Positions 1-10,812 of a DNA stretch of 64,000 nt are shown in pieces. The notes below the pieces were generated by a model, which saw only the letters and a program-made list of their open reading frames with translations, made no database searches and was not told the DNA's origin. The translations under genes and the position numbers were made by a program. This DNA comes from Polynucleobacter sp. MWH-UH19D (GTDB lineage Bacteria; Pseudomonadota; Gammaproteobacteria; Burkholderiales; Burkholderiaceae): positions 1,426,001 through 1,490,000 of the forward strand of contig NZ_CP099571.1 in NCBI RefSeq assembly GCF_040409795.1. Reading direction: 5' to 3'. Position 1 is the first letter of the stretch. Every line of letters starts with the position of its first letter.

Positions 1-1902
1 GCCCATCATTCCCCCAAAGGAAATGTGCTTCAGCAATGAAGATGCCCCACCTACATGGTCGCTATCGCTGTGACTAATAACCATTCGATCAATTTGATGA
101 ATGCCCCTACCTCTTAAATAGGGCAATATAGTTCGCTGACCAGCATCATCATGTTTGCCTTGTATGGGTCCAGTGTCATACAGCAATCGCTTATTGGCAG
201 TTTCAATTAGGACTGCAGTGCCCTGACCAATATCTAAAACTATCGCCTTGAACTCACCCGGCTTTATGGCATTACCCTCTACATGTGACCAAGGCATAAA
301 GAGTATCGCTGTTGGCGTTAGTGCGCACAACCTTGACCGCCAGGAAATTGCTAAATCGCCAGGCTGAATGGCATAAATCATTCCCAATGCCGAGGATGCC
401 AAAAGCCACCATGTTGGCTGACTTGACCAAACTACAGACCAGCTCCAGCTTGCCAACCATGCTAATAATTTCGCCAAGCACTCCATTGTTGTGTGCGCAG
501 GCAATAAAAGCCACTGACCAATAAACTCTGGCAGCAAGGCCCCAGCAATTGCCAAAGGTGTAACGATGTAACTGACAATAGGAATGGCAAAAGCATTTGC
601 TAATGGCGAAACCATTGATGCCTGATAAAACCAAAATAGCGTGATCGGCAATAGCGCTATAGTGACAACAGCCTGTACTCGACAAGCCTCACGGCAGGCC
701 TGCACAACTCTTGATGCCCAGGGTACCTCCAACTCTTTACCAGTAGGAATGCCCAATAGTCCTGATGAGTCTTTCATGGCATACAGAATGGCTGCGACAG
801 CGCCAAACGATAACCAAAATCCTGGCGTATAAGGCGCCATTGGATCGATCACCAAAACAAATGCTAATGCCCACCACCAAATATCAAATGATCTAGGATT
901 TCTGCCAGTCCACAAGGCGAACGCAACCACGCCCACCATATACATCGTTCTTTGAGCGGGTATCTGAAATCCAGCCAGCCATGCATATACAAATGCAGTA
1001 AGAAACCCGAAAAACGCCGCAACTTTCGCAACTGGAATCCGCAACGGTAAAGAACCACGTCTCCAAAAAAATGCCGCTAATGCAGACCCTACCCCCGCCA
1101 ACATCGTGACATGCAATCCTGATATTGAAATCAGGTGCCCAATACCAGTTGCATTAAATACCCCCCAATCTTCTTGATGAATGGCATTTTGATCCCCCAT
1201 CACTAGAGCAACAATCACACCTACATAACGCGCATCCGATGGCAAAGCGCTTTGAATTTTTTTTCGAAGATGATGGCGAGCTCGCTCCATCCGCAATTGA
1301 AATTCATTCAAGCCAATACCATCTGCTTGCAATAACTCACCGAATTGAACCGATCCACTAGCACCAAAGTCGTGGTGAAAAGCCCAGCGTTCAAAATCAA
1401 ACGTATACGGATTTAACGACCCGTAAGGTCTTTTCAGTTTGACCTTCAATTTCCACCGCTGCCCAGGAATCATCTCCGGAATTGTTTGCTGACTCCTCCA
1501 TGCAGGTTGCCAGCTCAAATAAACTTGCTTTGGAAATTGCGTCCTTGTTTCGCCTCTAATGAGCATATCGTCAATTGCGAAAGGAAACTTCGCTCCAGCA
1601 CCTCCAGTTTGAGCTAATCCAACAACCCTACCCTCAACAATGAATTCCTTCCCCTCTAATTCCTGCGAAAGAATATTTTGCAAACGTCTATCAGCATAAT
1701 TTGCGTTCCATGCAAAACCTAGAACAAATAAGATGATGCAAATGAAGATATGTCGTAATGGTTGAATTCGATGACATAAACAAATGCAGAACAAACACAT
1801 CAAGAAAGCGATAAGGCAAATGGATTCCCAATTCAAGGGCACTTGCGGTAAAAGAAAAAGGAGTGACCCCCCGGCAATGAATGCCGTAATTGCTGAGCGC
1901 AA
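1..1902 (-). CDS. comEC: ComEC/Rec2 competence channel protein (3' end beyond window)
   Basis: Inner-membrane protein thought to carry single-stranded DNA into the cytoplasm during natural transformation. I translated the minus strand by hand: the frame is open without a stop from the TTG at 1902 to the window edge, giving at least 634 residues. The N-terminal part has hydrophobic helices and a soluble OB-like region, the middle has the competence-domain helices (with the ISGLHVTM stretch near nt 1100), and the last residues contain the metallo-beta-lactamase-like motif SHSDSDHVGG near nt 45-75. The frame is closed by a stop at 1921-1923, so TTG 1902 is the first usable start; its ribosome site is poor and it lies 4 nt after the tatD stop. 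The last part of the gene is outside the window. Confidence 0.88.
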   Translation of the reverse strand, partial: MRSAITAFIAGGSLLFLLPQVPLNWESICLIAFLMCLFCICLCHRIQPLRHIFICIILFVLGFAWNANYADRRLQNILSQELEGKEFIVEGRVVGLAQTGGAGAKFPFAIDDMLIRGETRTQFPKQVYLSWQPAWRSQQTIPEMIPGQRWKLKVKLKRPYGSLNPYTFDFERWAFHHDFGASGSVQFGELLQADGIGLNEFQLRMERARHHLRKKIQSALPSDARYVGVIVALVMGDQNAIHQEDWGVFNATGIGHLISISGLHVTMLAGVGSALAAFFWRRGSLPLRIPVAKVAAFFGFLTAFVYAWLAGFQIPAQRTMYMVGVVAFALWTGRNPRSFDIWWWALAFVLVIDPMAPYTPGFWLSFGAVAAILYAMKDSSGLLGIPTGKELEVPWASRVVQACREACRVQAVVTIALLPITLFWFYQASMVSPLANAFAIPIVSYIVTPLAIAGALLPEFIGQWLLLPAHTTMECLAKLLAWLASWSWSVVWSSQPTWWLLASSALGMIYAIQPGDLAISWRSRLCALTPTAILFMPWSHVEGNAIKPGEFKAIVLDIGQGTAVLIETANKRLLYDTGPIQGKHDDAGQRTILPYLRGRGIHQIDRMVISHSDSDHVGGASSLLKHISFGGMMG

Positions 1903-1906
1903 AAGT

Positions 1907-2743
1907 TTAGGAGATCTGAATTAGATTTGGATTATCAGCACAAAGAGTTGACCAACGAGGTAAAACCTGCATGGCATTACGCCAGACTCTTGAAGCAAAT
2001 TCAGATTCATTTATCCCACGAATAGCAGCAAGCTCTCTGGCAATCCTAGGCATAAATGCTGGCTCATTGAATGCGAGATTTTCACTACGCAGCCAAGCCG
2101 GTGGAATATCTGGTGCATCAGTTTCAGTCACAATACTCTCAAGTGGTAATTCTTTGATGAGTCTACGGATCTGCAAGGCACGCTCATAGGTTGCCGCTCC
2201 ACCAAATCCTAACTTAAAGCCAAGCTCAATAAATTGCTCTGCTTGCTGAAAGCTACCATTAAATGCATGCGCAATACCCCCCGGAATGTTACGCCTGCGT
2301 AATGCTTTCAAAATAGCGTCTTGAGAACGACGCACATGCAAAATAACAGGCAGCTGAAATTGCTCTGCCAACTCTAATTGAGCATGAAAAATATACTCTT
2401 GTTGATGAGGGTCCAAGTCCTCAACAAAGTAATCCAAACCAATTTCTCCGACCCCAACAAATCTTGGATCGACAAGTGCCCCAGTTATTTGCTCCTCTAA
2501 TAAATTGAGATCACTTTCTTGGGTTTGATTGGTATACAAGGGATGAATGCCCAAGGTATAGACTAGGCCCGGAATCTCATTGCTGTATTGCGAGGCTAGC
2601 ATTCGTACACTTTCTGAGTCTGCAGCCTTTACAGCGGGTAACAAAATAGCGCCAACATTTTTGTCTTTCGCTGCACTGATAATAGAGGCTAGCGAAGATG
2701 AAAACTCTGGGGCATCTAGATGACAGTGTGTATCAATCCACAT
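1907..2743 (-). CDS. tatD: TatD family metal-dependent deoxyribonuclease
   Basis: Amidohydrolase-fold hydrolase of the TatD family (278 aa), a metal-dependent 3'-5' exonuclease active on DNA/RNA ends. Metal-ligand motifs are visible: HCHLD at residues 5-9, GEIGLDYF near 95, the LHVRRS stretch near 135 and ETDAPD near 205. I chose the ATG at 2743 (MWIDTHCHLD); a TTG at 2764 would add seven residues that overlap lolD and is less likely. It starts 10 nt after the lolD stop and is followed at once by comEC, so lolC-lolD-tatD-comEC look like one transcription unit. Confidence 0.93.
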   Translation of the reverse strand: MWIDTHCHLDAPEFSSSLASIISAAKDKNVGAILLPAVKAADSESVRMLASQYSNEIPGLVYTLGIHPLYTNQTQESDLNLLEEQITGALVDPRFVGVGEIGLDYFVEDLDPHQQEYIFHAQLELAEQFQLPVILHVRRSQDAILKALRRRNIPGGIAHAFNGSFQQAEQFIELGFKLGFGGAATYERALQIRRLIKELPLESIVTETDAPDIPPAWLRSENLAFNEPAFMPRIARELAAIRGINESEFASRVWRNAMQVLPRWSTLCADNPNLIQIS

Positions 2744-2753
2744 GGGAGCAAAA

Positions 2754-3473
2754 TTACTGTGCAAAGGGTTTAAGCACTCCGCGCTCTAAATGCAAAATAC
2801 GATCACACCGTTGGGCTCGGACTGGATCATGCGTCACAATTACAAAAGCAGTACCCTGCTCACGTGCAATTTCTAGCATTAAATCAAACACGCTATCAGC
2901 TGTTTCCGCATCTAAATTTCCTGTCGGCTCATCAGCCAAAACGCAGGCAGGGTTACCAACCAATGCTCTAGCAACCGCAACACGCTGGCGCTCACCACCA
3001 GATAATTCGCCGGGTGTATGTTCAACTCGATTGGCCAAACCGACAGCCTCCAAAATCTTTGCAGCTCGGCGTTCGCAATCTCCCCGATCAAGACCTCTGA
3101 TGCGAAGTGGCAATGCAACATTCTCTAGGGCCGTGAATTCATCTAACAAATGATGAAACTGATAGATAAATCCTAAATTCTCATTACGCAGCAAATCCAA
3201 CTGCTTAGTGCCAAGCTGTGAAAGGACTAAGCCTGATAACGTGACAGAGCCAGCCGTTGGAGTATCAAGCCCACCCAATAGATGGAGCAAAGTACTTTTA
3301 CCAGATCCAGAAGAACCTACGATAGCAACTTTTTCGGCTGGCTCGACTTCTAAATGAATGCCTTTTAGTACCTCAACAGCATTGGGCCCTTGACCATAAG
3401 TCTTACTGAGATTGCGCGCAATCAATACCGAATTTGCAGCGCCAGAATTGTGTTGACTCATCACATTACTCAT
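2754..3473 (-). CDS. lolD: Lipoprotein-releasing ABC transporter ATP-binding protein LolD
   Basis: ATPase of the Lol complex that extracts outer-membrane lipoproteins from the inner membrane and passes them to LolA. 239 aa, the usual length. Visible: Walker [10 protein letters not shown] near residue 54, Q-loop, ABC signature [15 protein letters not shown] near 157, Walker [11 protein letters not shown] near 178 and the switch His in VTHD near 215. Its ATG lies inside the end of lolC (8-nt overlap, ATGAGTAA), indicating translational coupling with the permease. Confidence 0.95.
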   Translation of the reverse strand: MSNVMSQHNSGAANSVLIARNLSKTYGQGPNAVEVLKGIHLEVEPAEKVAIVGSSGSGKSTLLHLLGGLDTPTAGSVTLSGLVLSQLGTKQLDLLRNENLGFIYQFHHLLDEFTALENVALPLRIRGLDRGDCERRAAKILEAVGLANRVEHTPGELSGGERQRVAVARALVGNPACVLADEPTGNLDAETADSVFDLMLEIAREQGTAFVIVTHDPVRAQRCDRILHLERGVLKPFAQ

Positions 3474-4734
3474 AGCGAAGAGCCTCCGCAGGCTGAACCT
3501 TAGCAGCGCGACGACTAGGATAGAGGGTGGCTAAAACTGACAACCCAAAAGCCATTAGCCCAACCGTGACAACATCGCCCGTACGCACATCCGATGGCAA
3601 CTCACTTATGAAGTACACATCACGCGGCAAGAATCGCACCCGAAAGACCGCCTCAATCGCAGGAACAATCACATCAATATTGAGCGCAATCAATAGACCA
3701 AGAGCGACGCCCGCCAATGAACCCAATAAGCCAATAGCCAGTCCCTGAACCAAAAAAATTCTCTGAATCAATCCTGGACTTGCGCCCATTGTTCTCAAGA
3801 TGGCGATATCTGCCTGCTTCTCATTTACCGTCATCACAAGAGTAGAGACCAAATTAAATGCCGCTACCGCAATAATGAGAGTCAAGATGATAAACATCAT
3901 CTTTTTCTCAGTCTGAACTGCCGCAAACCAATTTCGATTTGATCGAGACCAATCGGAAACCCACAAAGCTTGCGGAACTACTGCAGCAAGTGCCGTCGCC
4001 ACCTCTGGTGCTCGCTGCATATCATCCACCTTGATGCGTAAACCAGATGGATCGTGCAAACGCAATAAGGCGGCGGCATCTTTCCAGTGCATGATCGCTA
4101 GTGAGCTGTCATATTCATAATGGCCACTATCAACAATACCTACCACTTGAAGAGTACGCATTCTTGGCATAGCGCCCGCTGGAGTTAAATCACTCTCAGG
4201 CACAATTAAATTGACTCGGTCTCCGATGCGCGCGCCAACCATATTTGCCAGTTGCGCACCAAGAGCTACCCCAAAGCCTCCAGGCTGAAGATCATTGATG
4301 TTTCCAGCAACAAATTGTTTTGGAAGATCGGATACCTTCCCTTCCTCGCTCGGGGAAATTCCTCGAATGGCAACACCGCGCATGACGTTGTCGCGAGTTA
4401 ATAATCCTTGCGAACTCACCATCGGTGCGACACCAACTACATGAGGCTCTTTAGTTAACTTTTGCGCAAGAGGCTCCCAATTAGCCAAACCCTCAGGCGC
4501 AGAAATTTCCACATGTGAAAGCACAGAAAGCATGCGATCACGCACCTCTTTCTGGAAGCCATTCATGACCGATAAAACCACAATCAGGGAAGCTACGCCC
4601 AGAGCAATACCCGCAGTAGAAATTCCTGAAATAAAGGAGAGAAAGCCGTCACGTTTACCCACCGCCTTTCGGCGCTTGGAGCGGGTATAACGTAAGCCAA
4701 TTTCTAGATCGATTGGAATTCTCAACATAGCCAC
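3466..4734 (-). CDS. lolC: Lipoprotein-releasing ABC transporter permease (LolC/LolE family)
   Basis: Inner-membrane permease of the Lol system, 422 aa. The sequence shows an N-terminal transmembrane helix (about residues 30-60, [21 protein letters not shown]), a large MacB-type periplasmic domain and three C-terminal helices of the FtsX family (from about residue 280). Only one permease gene is present beside lolD, so the complex is probably a homodimer rather than the LolC/LolE pair of enterobacteria; the other subunit could be elsewhere. First gene of the unit with lolD, tatD and comEC. Confidence 0.93.
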   Translation of the reverse strand: MAMLRIPIDLEIGLRYTRSKRRKAVGKRDGFLSFISGISTAGIALGVASLIVVLSVMNGFQKEVRDRMLSVLSHVEISAPEGLANWEPLAQKLTKEPHVVGVAPMVSSQGLLTRDNVMRGVAIRGISPSEEGKVSDLPKQFVAGNINDLQPGGFGVALGAQLANMVGARIGDRVNLIVPESDLTPAGAMPRMRTLQVVGIVDSGHYEYDSSLAIMHWKDAAALLRLHDPSGLRIKVDDMQRAPEVATALAAVVPQALWVSDWSRSNRNWFAAVQTEKKMMFIILTLIIAVAAFNLVSTLVMTVNEKQADIAILRTMGASPGLIQRIFLVQGLAIGLLGSLAGVALGLLIALNIDVIVPAIEAVFRVRFLPRDVYFISELPSDVRTGDVVTVGLMAFGLSVLATLYPSRRAAKVQPAEALRYE

Positions 4735-4774
4735 AGTTTAGACAATTGCGCGGGCAAACTGATGGAATCTACAA

Positions 4775-5761
4775 ATGCCACCTAAAATTAGGGAAATGAC
4801 TCAGAAACCAGCCCACCCTCAAAATATGCAAGGTTATCCTCGACGCTTCACCCTGATGCTTGCGGGAGAAGATGTCTTAGATGAGCAAGGCAGCAATCAA
4901 GCACGTCAAGGGTTGCCGCATGAACGGTTTCTTTTGGGGGACAAAGTGCCGTTGGCACCAGTCCTATTATTGAGCCAATCTTCTCAACATGTAGATCCCA
5001 ATCTGGAAATCGCATGCTTACAGCCGGTTCATTTACACGCCACTCGAGACCACCTGATTTTGATGGGCCAAAATCAGATTGGCCTGACAGAAGCTGAATC
5101 TACGCAATTACTGAATGCGGCACTGCCCCTCCTCACGGAAGACTTTGGACATGAGTTGTTGTTTCACAATCAGTACTACTGGTTTATCCCAGCTGGTCCA
5201 TTTAGTAAGTTAGCCAGCTATAGCGTTGAACAGGCACATGGCCGCAACGTTGATTGGTGGATGCCCCATGACATCGATGAGCAGGGCGTCGCCAAGCGTT
5301 GGCGCAAATTGCAAAATGAAATCCAAATGCTTTGGCATATTGATTCAGTGAATGAAGCTAGACAAGAAAATGGTTTACCTAGCATCAACTCTATCTGGAT
5401 TAGCGGCATCGGAAAACTGAGTGATGTTCAGGCGCCACTAGCAGTGACACAAGCCAAGCACATATTTGGTCAACACCCCCTTCTTTCAGGTCTTGCAAAA
5501 GTCTGTGACATTCCGTTTAACGCAAATGCCTCTATCGAGCAATTTACTAACGCCTTCGCTTGGGTAAATAATCCAGAAATACTTTGGCCTCAGTTAATTA
5601 CTCAATTACTCAATAAGCAACTAGACGAGTTACTGATCATTGATTTCCTCGGCGGGAAAATCCGTGAACGAATATTTACTATGCGTGATATTCAAAAGAA
5701 ATCGTGGATGTTCTGGAAAAAACCCAGAATCCTCTCTTGGAATGATTTAATTCAATCGTGA
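4775..5761 (+). CDS. RpfE-like conserved protein (often annotated phosphoglycerate-mutase-like)
   Basis: A 328-residue soluble protein with no signal peptide or membrane segment. It resembles the family named after Xanthomonas RpfE, whose gene also sits just upstream of recJ; its molecular function is not established and the phosphoglycerate-mutase label in databases rests on weak similarity. The stop overlaps the recJ start by 4 nt (GTGA), so the two are translationally coupled. Two starts are possible, ATG 4775 or ATG 4796 (MTQKPAHPQN); neither has a clear ribosome site. The gene is divergent from lolC with a 40-nt spacer. Confidence 0.72.
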   Translation: MPPKIREMTQKPAHPQNMQGYPRRFTLMLAGEDVLDEQGSNQARQGLPHERFLLGDKVPLAPVLLLSQSSQHVDPNLEIACLQPVHLHATRDHLILMGQNQIGLTEAESTQLLNAALPLLTEDFGHELLFHNQYYWFIPAGPFSKLASYSVEQAHGRNVDWWMPHDIDEQGVAKRWRKLQNEIQMLWHIDSVNEARQENGLPSINSIWISGIGKLSDVQAPLAVTQAKHIFGQHPLLSGLAKVCDIPFNANASIEQFTNAFAWVNNPEILWPQLITQLLNKQLDELLIIDFLGGKIRERIFTMRDIQKKSWMFWKKPRILSWNDLIQS

Positions 5762-7515
5762 GCCATTTTTCTAAACGATTATTTTCTGAGAGAGCTGCTA
5801 CCTGGCTAGAGCAAAGCGGCTTACATCCATTGTTAGCCAGACTGTACGCAGCTCGAGGCGTAGAGTCTCCCGATGAGCTCTCTTTGGAACTCAAAAACCT
5901 ACTCTCTCCGAGCGATCTCAAGAATTGCACCAGTACCGCGACTTTGCTCGCAGATATTTTGGATCAAAGAGAGTCTATGCTGATCGTTGCAGACTATGAC
6001 TGCGACGGTGCAACAGCCTGCGCTGTTGGTGTTCGCGGCTTAAAAATGCTTGGTGGCGCAGATACCCCTATTCAGTTTTTAGTTCCCAATCGCTTTACGA
6101 TGGGTTATGGCTTAACGCCTGATGTCGTTGAGCTTGCAGCCCAACAAATCCCAAAACCCAAATATTTAATTACTGTTGATAACGGTATTGCTAGTGAAGC
6201 AGGCGTTGAACGCGCTAATGAACTTGGTATGGCAGTGATTGTGACTGATCACCACTTACCCGGTAACAAACTACCTAAGGCTGCCGCTATCGTCAATCCT
6301 AATCAACCAAACTGTGAATTTGCAAGCAAAGCGTTGGCTGGTGTTGGGGTAATGTTTTATGTATTGATAGCACTTCGTGCGGAATTACGTAAACGTGGCA
6401 AATTTACTAACGAGACACAACCCAAATTAGAAAACCTATTAGATCTAGTGGCGCTCGGCACTGTTGCAGATGTTGCGCAATTAGACCGCAACAACCGGAT
6501 CTTAGTTTCCAATGGATTAAAACGCATCCGTGCTGGAATATCGCAAGCAGGCATGCAGGCACTATTTCAGGTGGCAACACGTGATCCTCGCACAGCCAAT
6601 ACCTTTGACCTTGGCTTTGCAATAGGACCAAGACTTAATGCCGCAGGGCGCCTCGCGGATATGACCCTAGGCATTCGATTGCTATTAACTGATAACTCCG
6701 CTGAAGCCCTAAGTCTTGCCCAAGAACTTGATCGCATTAATCGAGAGCGGCGCGTCATTGAAACAGGGATGCAAGAAAGCGCGCTAGCCCATCTCTCTGA
6801 GGAGCAACTCTCAGGGACGATGGCGCTACGTTCAAGTATTTGCTTATGGAATCCTGAGTGGCACCAAGGCGTTGTTGGCATTGTGGCCTCACGCCTCAAA
6901 GAGCGATTTAACCGCCCAACGATTATCTTTGCACCCGATGGCAATACAGGCGAGGAATTAAGGGGCTCGGGCAGATCTCTAACTGGATTTCATTTGCGTG
7001 ATGCGCTAGATCTTGTCTCCAAAAAAGAGCCTGGTTTGATCCTCAAATTTGGCGGTCACGCCATGGCTGCAGGTTTAACTATTCGGAAAAATGATTTTGA
7101 ACGATTTGATGCCAGCTTCCAGGAAGTTGCTAATGACTTATTAACGAATGAGCTTCTAGAACGCCAACATATTCATGACGGGGCTCTCCATCCCTCAGAA
7201 TTTACCCCTGAAATAGGCGATCTCCTCGCAGATGAAATCTGGGGCCAAGGATTTCCACAGCCCATCTTCTATGGCGACTTTGAAATCACTCAGCAAAGCC
7301 TCATGAAAGAGAAACATCTGCGTTTACTTGTAAAGCCAGTTACCTCGGAATCCGCTGGCACAACGACCAAACCATTAACAGCCGTTTGGTTTAATCGCAC
7401 TCAAAGCCTGCCAAGCAAAGCCAAACTTGCCTATCGCCTAGTGACGGATCGCTATCAAGGGCAAGCTCGCGTCCAACTCATGATCGAAGCGCATGATGAA
7501 ACCCAAGTCAACTAA
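5758..7515 (+). CDS. recJ: Single-stranded-DNA-specific 5'-3' exonuclease RecJ
   Basis: Exonuclease used in recombination and in mismatch and base-excision repair. 585 aa, typical for the family. DHH-domain motifs are visible: DYDCDG near residue 81, VDNG near 141, TDHH near 162; the DHHA1 motif GGHAMAAG is near 440, followed by the C-terminal OB-fold. The start is a GTG overlapping the preceding stop by 4 nt. The order RpfE-like gene, recJ, prfB, lysS matches the arrangement I recall from the Xanthomonas rpf region. Confidence 0.96.
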   Translation: MSHFSKRLFSERAATWLEQSGLHPLLARLYAARGVESPDELSLELKNLLSPSDLKNCTSTATLLADILDQRESMLIVADYDCDGATACAVGVRGLKMLGGADTPIQFLVPNRFTMGYGLTPDVVELAAQQIPKPKYLITVDNGIASEAGVERANELGMAVIVTDHHLPGNKLPKAAAIVNPNQPNCEFASKALAGVGVMFYVLIALRAELRKRGKFTNETQPKLENLLDLVALGTVADVAQLDRNNRILVSNGLKRIRAGISQAGMQALFQVATRDPRTANTFDLGFAIGPRLNAAGRLADMTLGIRLLLTDNSAEALSLAQELDRINRERRVIETGMQESALAHLSEEQLSGTMALRSSICLWNPEWHQGVVGIVASRLKERFNRPTIIFAPDGNTGEELRGSGRSLTGFHLRDALDLVSKKEPGLILKFGGHAMAAGLTIRKNDFERFDASFQEVANDLLTNELLERQHIHDGALHPSEFTPEIGDLLADEIWGQGFPQPIFYGDFEITQQSLMKEKHLRLLVKPVTSESAGTTTKPLTAVWFNRTQSLPSKAKLAYRLVTDRYQGQARVQLMIEAHDETQVN

Positions 7516-7549
7516 GGGTCAGTTGGAATAACCCCCTTATAATTAGGGG

Positions 7550-8654
7550 ATGGAAGCTGAACAACTCAACACGATCTCCAATACCTTGTCCGATCTGCTC
7601 ACCCGTGAGCAAGCTCTTCGGGGGTATCTTTGACTACGACGTAAAGTCACGTCGCCTCACGGAAGTAAATTCCATCCTTGAAGATCCGAGCATCTGGGAT
7701 GATCAAAAGAAAGCCCAAGCCTTAGGCAAAGAGAAGAAATTGCTTGATGGCGTGGTGTCCACGCTTACTGACCTCAATACCAATATCACTGGCGCGATTG
7801 AGCTCTTTGATATGGCTAAAGAAGAAAACGATTTTGAAACGATCGCTGCTATTGAGAAAGATGTAGAAAGTTACAGCAAGATCATCAATGATCTTGAGTT
7901 CCGCCGCATGTTCCATAACGAGATGGACTCTTGTAATTGCTTTATTGATATTCAAGCTGGCGCTGGTGGCACTGAAGCCTGTGACTGGGCAAGCATGCTC
8001 TACCGTCAATACTTAAAGTATTGCGAACGTAAAGGTTACAAAACCGAGATTTTGGAAGAATCCGATGGTGATGTTGCGGGTATCAAAAGCGCCACAATCA
8101 AAGTCGATGGCGAATATGCCTATGGACATCTTCGTTCTGAAACAGGTGTGCACCGCTTGGTAAGAAAGTCCCCTTTTGATTCATCGAATGGGCGTCATAC
8201 TTCTTTTGCGTCAATTTACGTCTATCCTGAGATTGATGACTCAATTGAAATTGAAGTCAATCCTGCAGATATCCGCACTGATACCTATCGTGCATCTGGC
8301 GCAGGCGGTCAGCACATTAACAAAACTGACTCGGCAGTGCGCTTAACGCATATTCCAACTGGAATTGTGGTGCAGTGTCAAAACGATCGCAGCCAACACC
8401 GTAACCGCGCTGAAGCGATGAGCATGCTGAAATCTCGGCTTTATGAACACGAGATGCAAAAGCGGCGGGCAGAACAAGATAAATTAGAAGCTAGCAAAAC
8501 CGATGTAGGCTGGGGTCATCAGATTCGCTCTTATGTATTAGATCAGAGCCGCATTAAAGACTTACGCACTAACGTCGAGATTTCCAATACTCAAAAAGTA
8601 TTAGATGGTGATCTTGATGCATTCATTGAAGCCAGCCTGAAACAAGGCGTTTAA
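7550..8654 (+). CDS. prfB: Peptide chain release factor 2 (RF2), made by programmed +1 frameshift
   Basis: RF2 ends translation at UGA and UAA codons. Translation begins at ATG 7550, reads 27 codons to an in-frame TGA at 7631-7633, then continues in the +1 frame from GAC at 7632 to 8654; the joined product is 367 aa, the normal RF2 length. The stop-recognition motif SPF ([10 protein letters not shown]) and the peptidyl-hydrolysis motif GGQ ([13 protein letters not shown]) are both present. The frameshift makes RF2 regulate its own level: low RF2 slows termination at the UGA and favours shifting. The ATG follows a small inverted repeat directly. Confidence 0.96.
7619..7634 (+). promoter_or_regulatory. 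prfB programmed +1 frameshift site
   Basis: The site reads CGGGGG TAT CTT TGA C. A G-rich Shine-Dalgarno-like stretch lies three bases before the slippery CTT, which is followed by the in-frame TGA and a C, as in the classical RF2 site (AGGGGG TAT CTT TGA C in Escherichia coli). The only change is C for A at the first base. Confidence 0.95.
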
Positions 8655-8666
8655 CCAAGCACGACC

Positions 8667-10223
8667 ATGAACGATAAAACGAATTCAGCCAACCCCCAAG
8701 CTCCTGTAACCGAAGCAGTTGATGAAAACCATATCATTGCTGAGCGTCGCGAGAAGTTAGCCAAGCTTCGCTCAAATGGCGTTGCCTTCCCAAATGATTT
8801 TGTACCAACCCATTTAGCGGCAGATCTTCACGCTCATTACGATAGCCTGACTAAAGAAGAGCTCGCCGCAAAAAAGATTCATGTCAAAGTTGCCGGACGC
8901 ATGGTTCTCAAGCGTGTTATGGGTAAGGCTAGTTTTGCCACCATCCAAGATCGTAGTGGACAGATTCAGTTTTATATCAATGATGAGCTCACTGGTACCG
9001 ATACCCATGGCGCATTCAAGCATTGGGATATGGGCGACTTTATTTCAGCTGAAGGCAATCTCTTTAAAACTAATAAGGGCGAGCTTTCTGTTGAATGCAA
9101 TCAATTGCGCCTGTTAAGTAAATCATTGCATCCATTGCCAGACAAATTTCACGGCCTCTCTGATTTAGAAACAAAATACCGCCAGCGCTATGTCGACTTA
9201 ATTGTTAACCCAGACAGTCGCAATACCTTTAAAGCACGCAGCAAGGCGATTGCTTCACTTCGTCGTCACATGCTTGATGCAGACTTTATGGAAGTCGAGA
9301 CGCCGATGCTTCACCCGATACCTGGTGGCGCAGCAGCTAAACCATTCATTACCCATCACAATGCCTTAGACATGCAAATGTTCTTGCGTATCGCGCCTGA
9401 ACTCTATCTCAAGCGCTTGGTGGTCGGTGGCTTTGAACGCGTCTTTGAAATTAACCGCAACTTCCGTAATGAAGGTGTAAGCCCTCGCCATAATCCAGAA
9501 TTCACGATGATGGAGTTCTATGCGGCCTATACCGATTACCGCTGGTTAATGGATTTCACTGAAGGACTCATTCGTGCTGCAGCAATCGATGCGCAAGGCA
9601 CCGCAGTATTAACGCATCAAGGTCGCGAACTGGATTTAAGCAAACCATTTCAGCGCTTAACTATTAATGAAGCCATCCTGAAATACTGTGGTCAGTCTGG
9701 CAAAAACTATGACCCCGCTCAACTTGAAGATGCTGCATTCATACGTGCAGAGTTGAAGAAAGGCGGCGAGAATCCAGATTCCCCAACTCTTAAAAACGCA
9801 GGAATCGGTGCATTGCAATTAGCGCTATTCGAACTGGTTGCAGAGGAACACCTATGGGAGCCAACTTACATCATTGATTACCCAATTGAAGTTAGTCCAC
9901 TTGCCAGAGAGTCTGATACTCGTCCAGGCATTACTGAGCGCTTTGAATTATTTATTACTGGTCGTGAAATTGCCAATGGCTTCTCAGAACTTAACGATGC
10001 CGAAGATCAAGCGAATCGTTTCCGCAAACAAGTAGAACAGAAGGAAGCTGGTGACGAAGAGGCGATGTACTTTGATCATGACTTCATTCGCGCCCTCGAA
10101 TACGGCATGCCGCCCACAGGTGGGTGCGGCATCGGTATCGATCGCTTGGTCATGCTTTTGACCGATGCGCCCAATATTCGTGACGTGATTCTCTTCCCAC
10201 ATTTGCGTCGCGAAGAAGAGTGA
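8667..10223 (+). CDS. lysS: Lysyl-tRNA synthetase, class II
   Basis: Charges tRNA-Lys with lysine. 518 aa. An N-terminal OB-fold anticodon-binding domain (about residues 60-170, including [22 protein letters not shown]) is followed by the class II catalytic core: motif 2 [20 protein letters not shown] near 265 and motif 3 [13 protein letters not shown] near 490. It begins 12 nt after prfB, the usual pairing in many proteobacteria, and is followed by a strong terminator. Confidence 0.97.
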   Translation: MNDKTNSANPQAPVTEAVDENHIIAERREKLAKLRSNGVAFPNDFVPTHLAADLHAHYDSLTKEELAAKKIHVKVAGRMVLKRVMGKASFATIQDRSGQIQFYINDELTGTDTHGAFKHWDMGDFISAEGNLFKTNKGELSVECNQLRLLSKSLHPLPDKFHGLSDLETKYRQRYVDLIVNPDSRNTFKARSKAIASLRRHMLDADFMEVETPMLHPIPGGAAAKPFITHHNALDMQMFLRIAPELYLKRLVVGGFERVFEINRNFRNEGVSPRHNPEFTMMEFYAAYTDYRWLMDFTEGLIRAAAIDAQGTAVLTHQGRELDLSKPFQRLTINEAILKYCGQSGKNYDPAQLEDAAFIRAELKKGGENPDSPTLKNAGIGALQLALFELVAEEHLWEPTYIIDYPIEVSPLARESDTRPGITERFELFITGREIANGFSELNDAEDQANRFRKQVEQKEAGDEEAMYFDHDFIRALEYGMPPTGGCGIGIDRLVMLLTDAPNIRDVILFPHLRREEE

Positions 10224-10253
10224 TCAATAAAAAGCTCTTAGAGCACTCAAAGT

Positions 10254-10280
10254 AAAAAGGCACCACTAGGTGCCTTTTTT
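10254..10280 (+). terminator. Rho-independent terminator after lysS
   Basis: Perfect 6-bp stem GGCACC/GGTGCC with a 4-nt loop, preceded by five A and followed by six T. The A run also lets it serve the minus-strand gene that ends at 10311. Confidence 0.93.
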
Positions 10281-10310
10281 GCTAATCAAAAAAAGAGGGG
10301 TTAGTTTTTT

Positions 10311-10625
10311 TCAAATCCCATCAAATTGATTTGTGTCATGCTGCAAAACTTGCTGAGCGATCAACAAAATCCCTGCAAAGAAACTAGCGCAGACTAGTAG
10401 CGCAAATGCATGATATTGATTTAATCCGCTTTGATTTAAGGCGCTTAAATATCTTTCGCTTTCCACGGCAAGGTGCGTTGATATGGCTAGCAGAGCAACT
10501 CCAACGAGCACCTGAATCACAGAAAGGATTGAATTTGTCAGCTGCTTTCGAGCGCGCACTACCTGATCGACATCTATGATGGATGTCTTGGCGATAAATT
10601 GCGAATTGTCTTGAAAATATGTCAT
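10311..10625 (-). CDS. Small two-helix membrane protein, unknown function
   Basis: 104 residues; family not recognised. A polar N-terminus (about 1-30) is followed by two predicted transmembrane helices (about 33-51, SILSVIQVLVGVALLAIS, and about 72-92, AFALLVCASFFAGILLI) joined by a short loop, with a polar tail. It stands alone, convergent with lysS and sharing its terminator, and is divergent from fpr across a 299-nt spacer. An overlapping frame at 10384-10653 has no features of a real protein. Confidence 0.6.
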   Translation of the reverse strand: MTYFQDNSQFIAKTSIIDVDQVVRARKQLTNSILSVIQVLVGVALLAISTHLAVESERYLSALNQSGLNQYHAFALLVCASFFAGILLIAQQVLQHDTNQFDGI

Positions 10626-10692
10626 ATAGAGCCTTTGATCTCGTATGGCTCAAATCTTATGAGCTGGTCTTATATATGTAAACAACGTACTT

Positions 10693-10721
10693 TTTATATC
10701 TAAACTACTTTTAGATATAAA
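10693..10721. promoter_or_regulatory. Long perfect palindrome, candidate operator
   Basis: Twelve-base perfect arms TTTATATCTAAA/TTTAGATATAAA separated by CTACT. It sits about 70 nt upstream of the 104-aa gene start and 200 nt upstream of fpr. The core ATATCTAAA/TTTAGATAT recurs before slcC (19039-19068). It could be a repressor site or a hairpin; no T-run follows either arm. Confidence 0.5.
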
Positions 10722-10812
10722 GATTACCCACATCAGTACATGACGGGTCAGAGCGTTTTCTTTGTTACAGGCACAGGCCAGCGGGCATAAATACTCATTT
10801 ATGACTAAAAAT

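Noticed and set aside
272..685. A 137-codon minus-strand frame at the left edge
   Set aside because: It is a shadow in another frame of comEC, whose own frame is open through the whole stretch and has the lactamase-type motif.
7605..8654. A prfB start inside the gene (GTG at 7605) that avoids the frameshift
   Set aside because: It would lose the conserved N-terminus, while the upstream ATG plus the classical CTT TGA C shift site gives the normal RF2 length.
10384..10653. An 89-codon frame overlapping the 104-aa membrane gene
   Set aside because: Cys/Ser/Arg-rich shadow composition and full overlap with a better membrane-protein frame.
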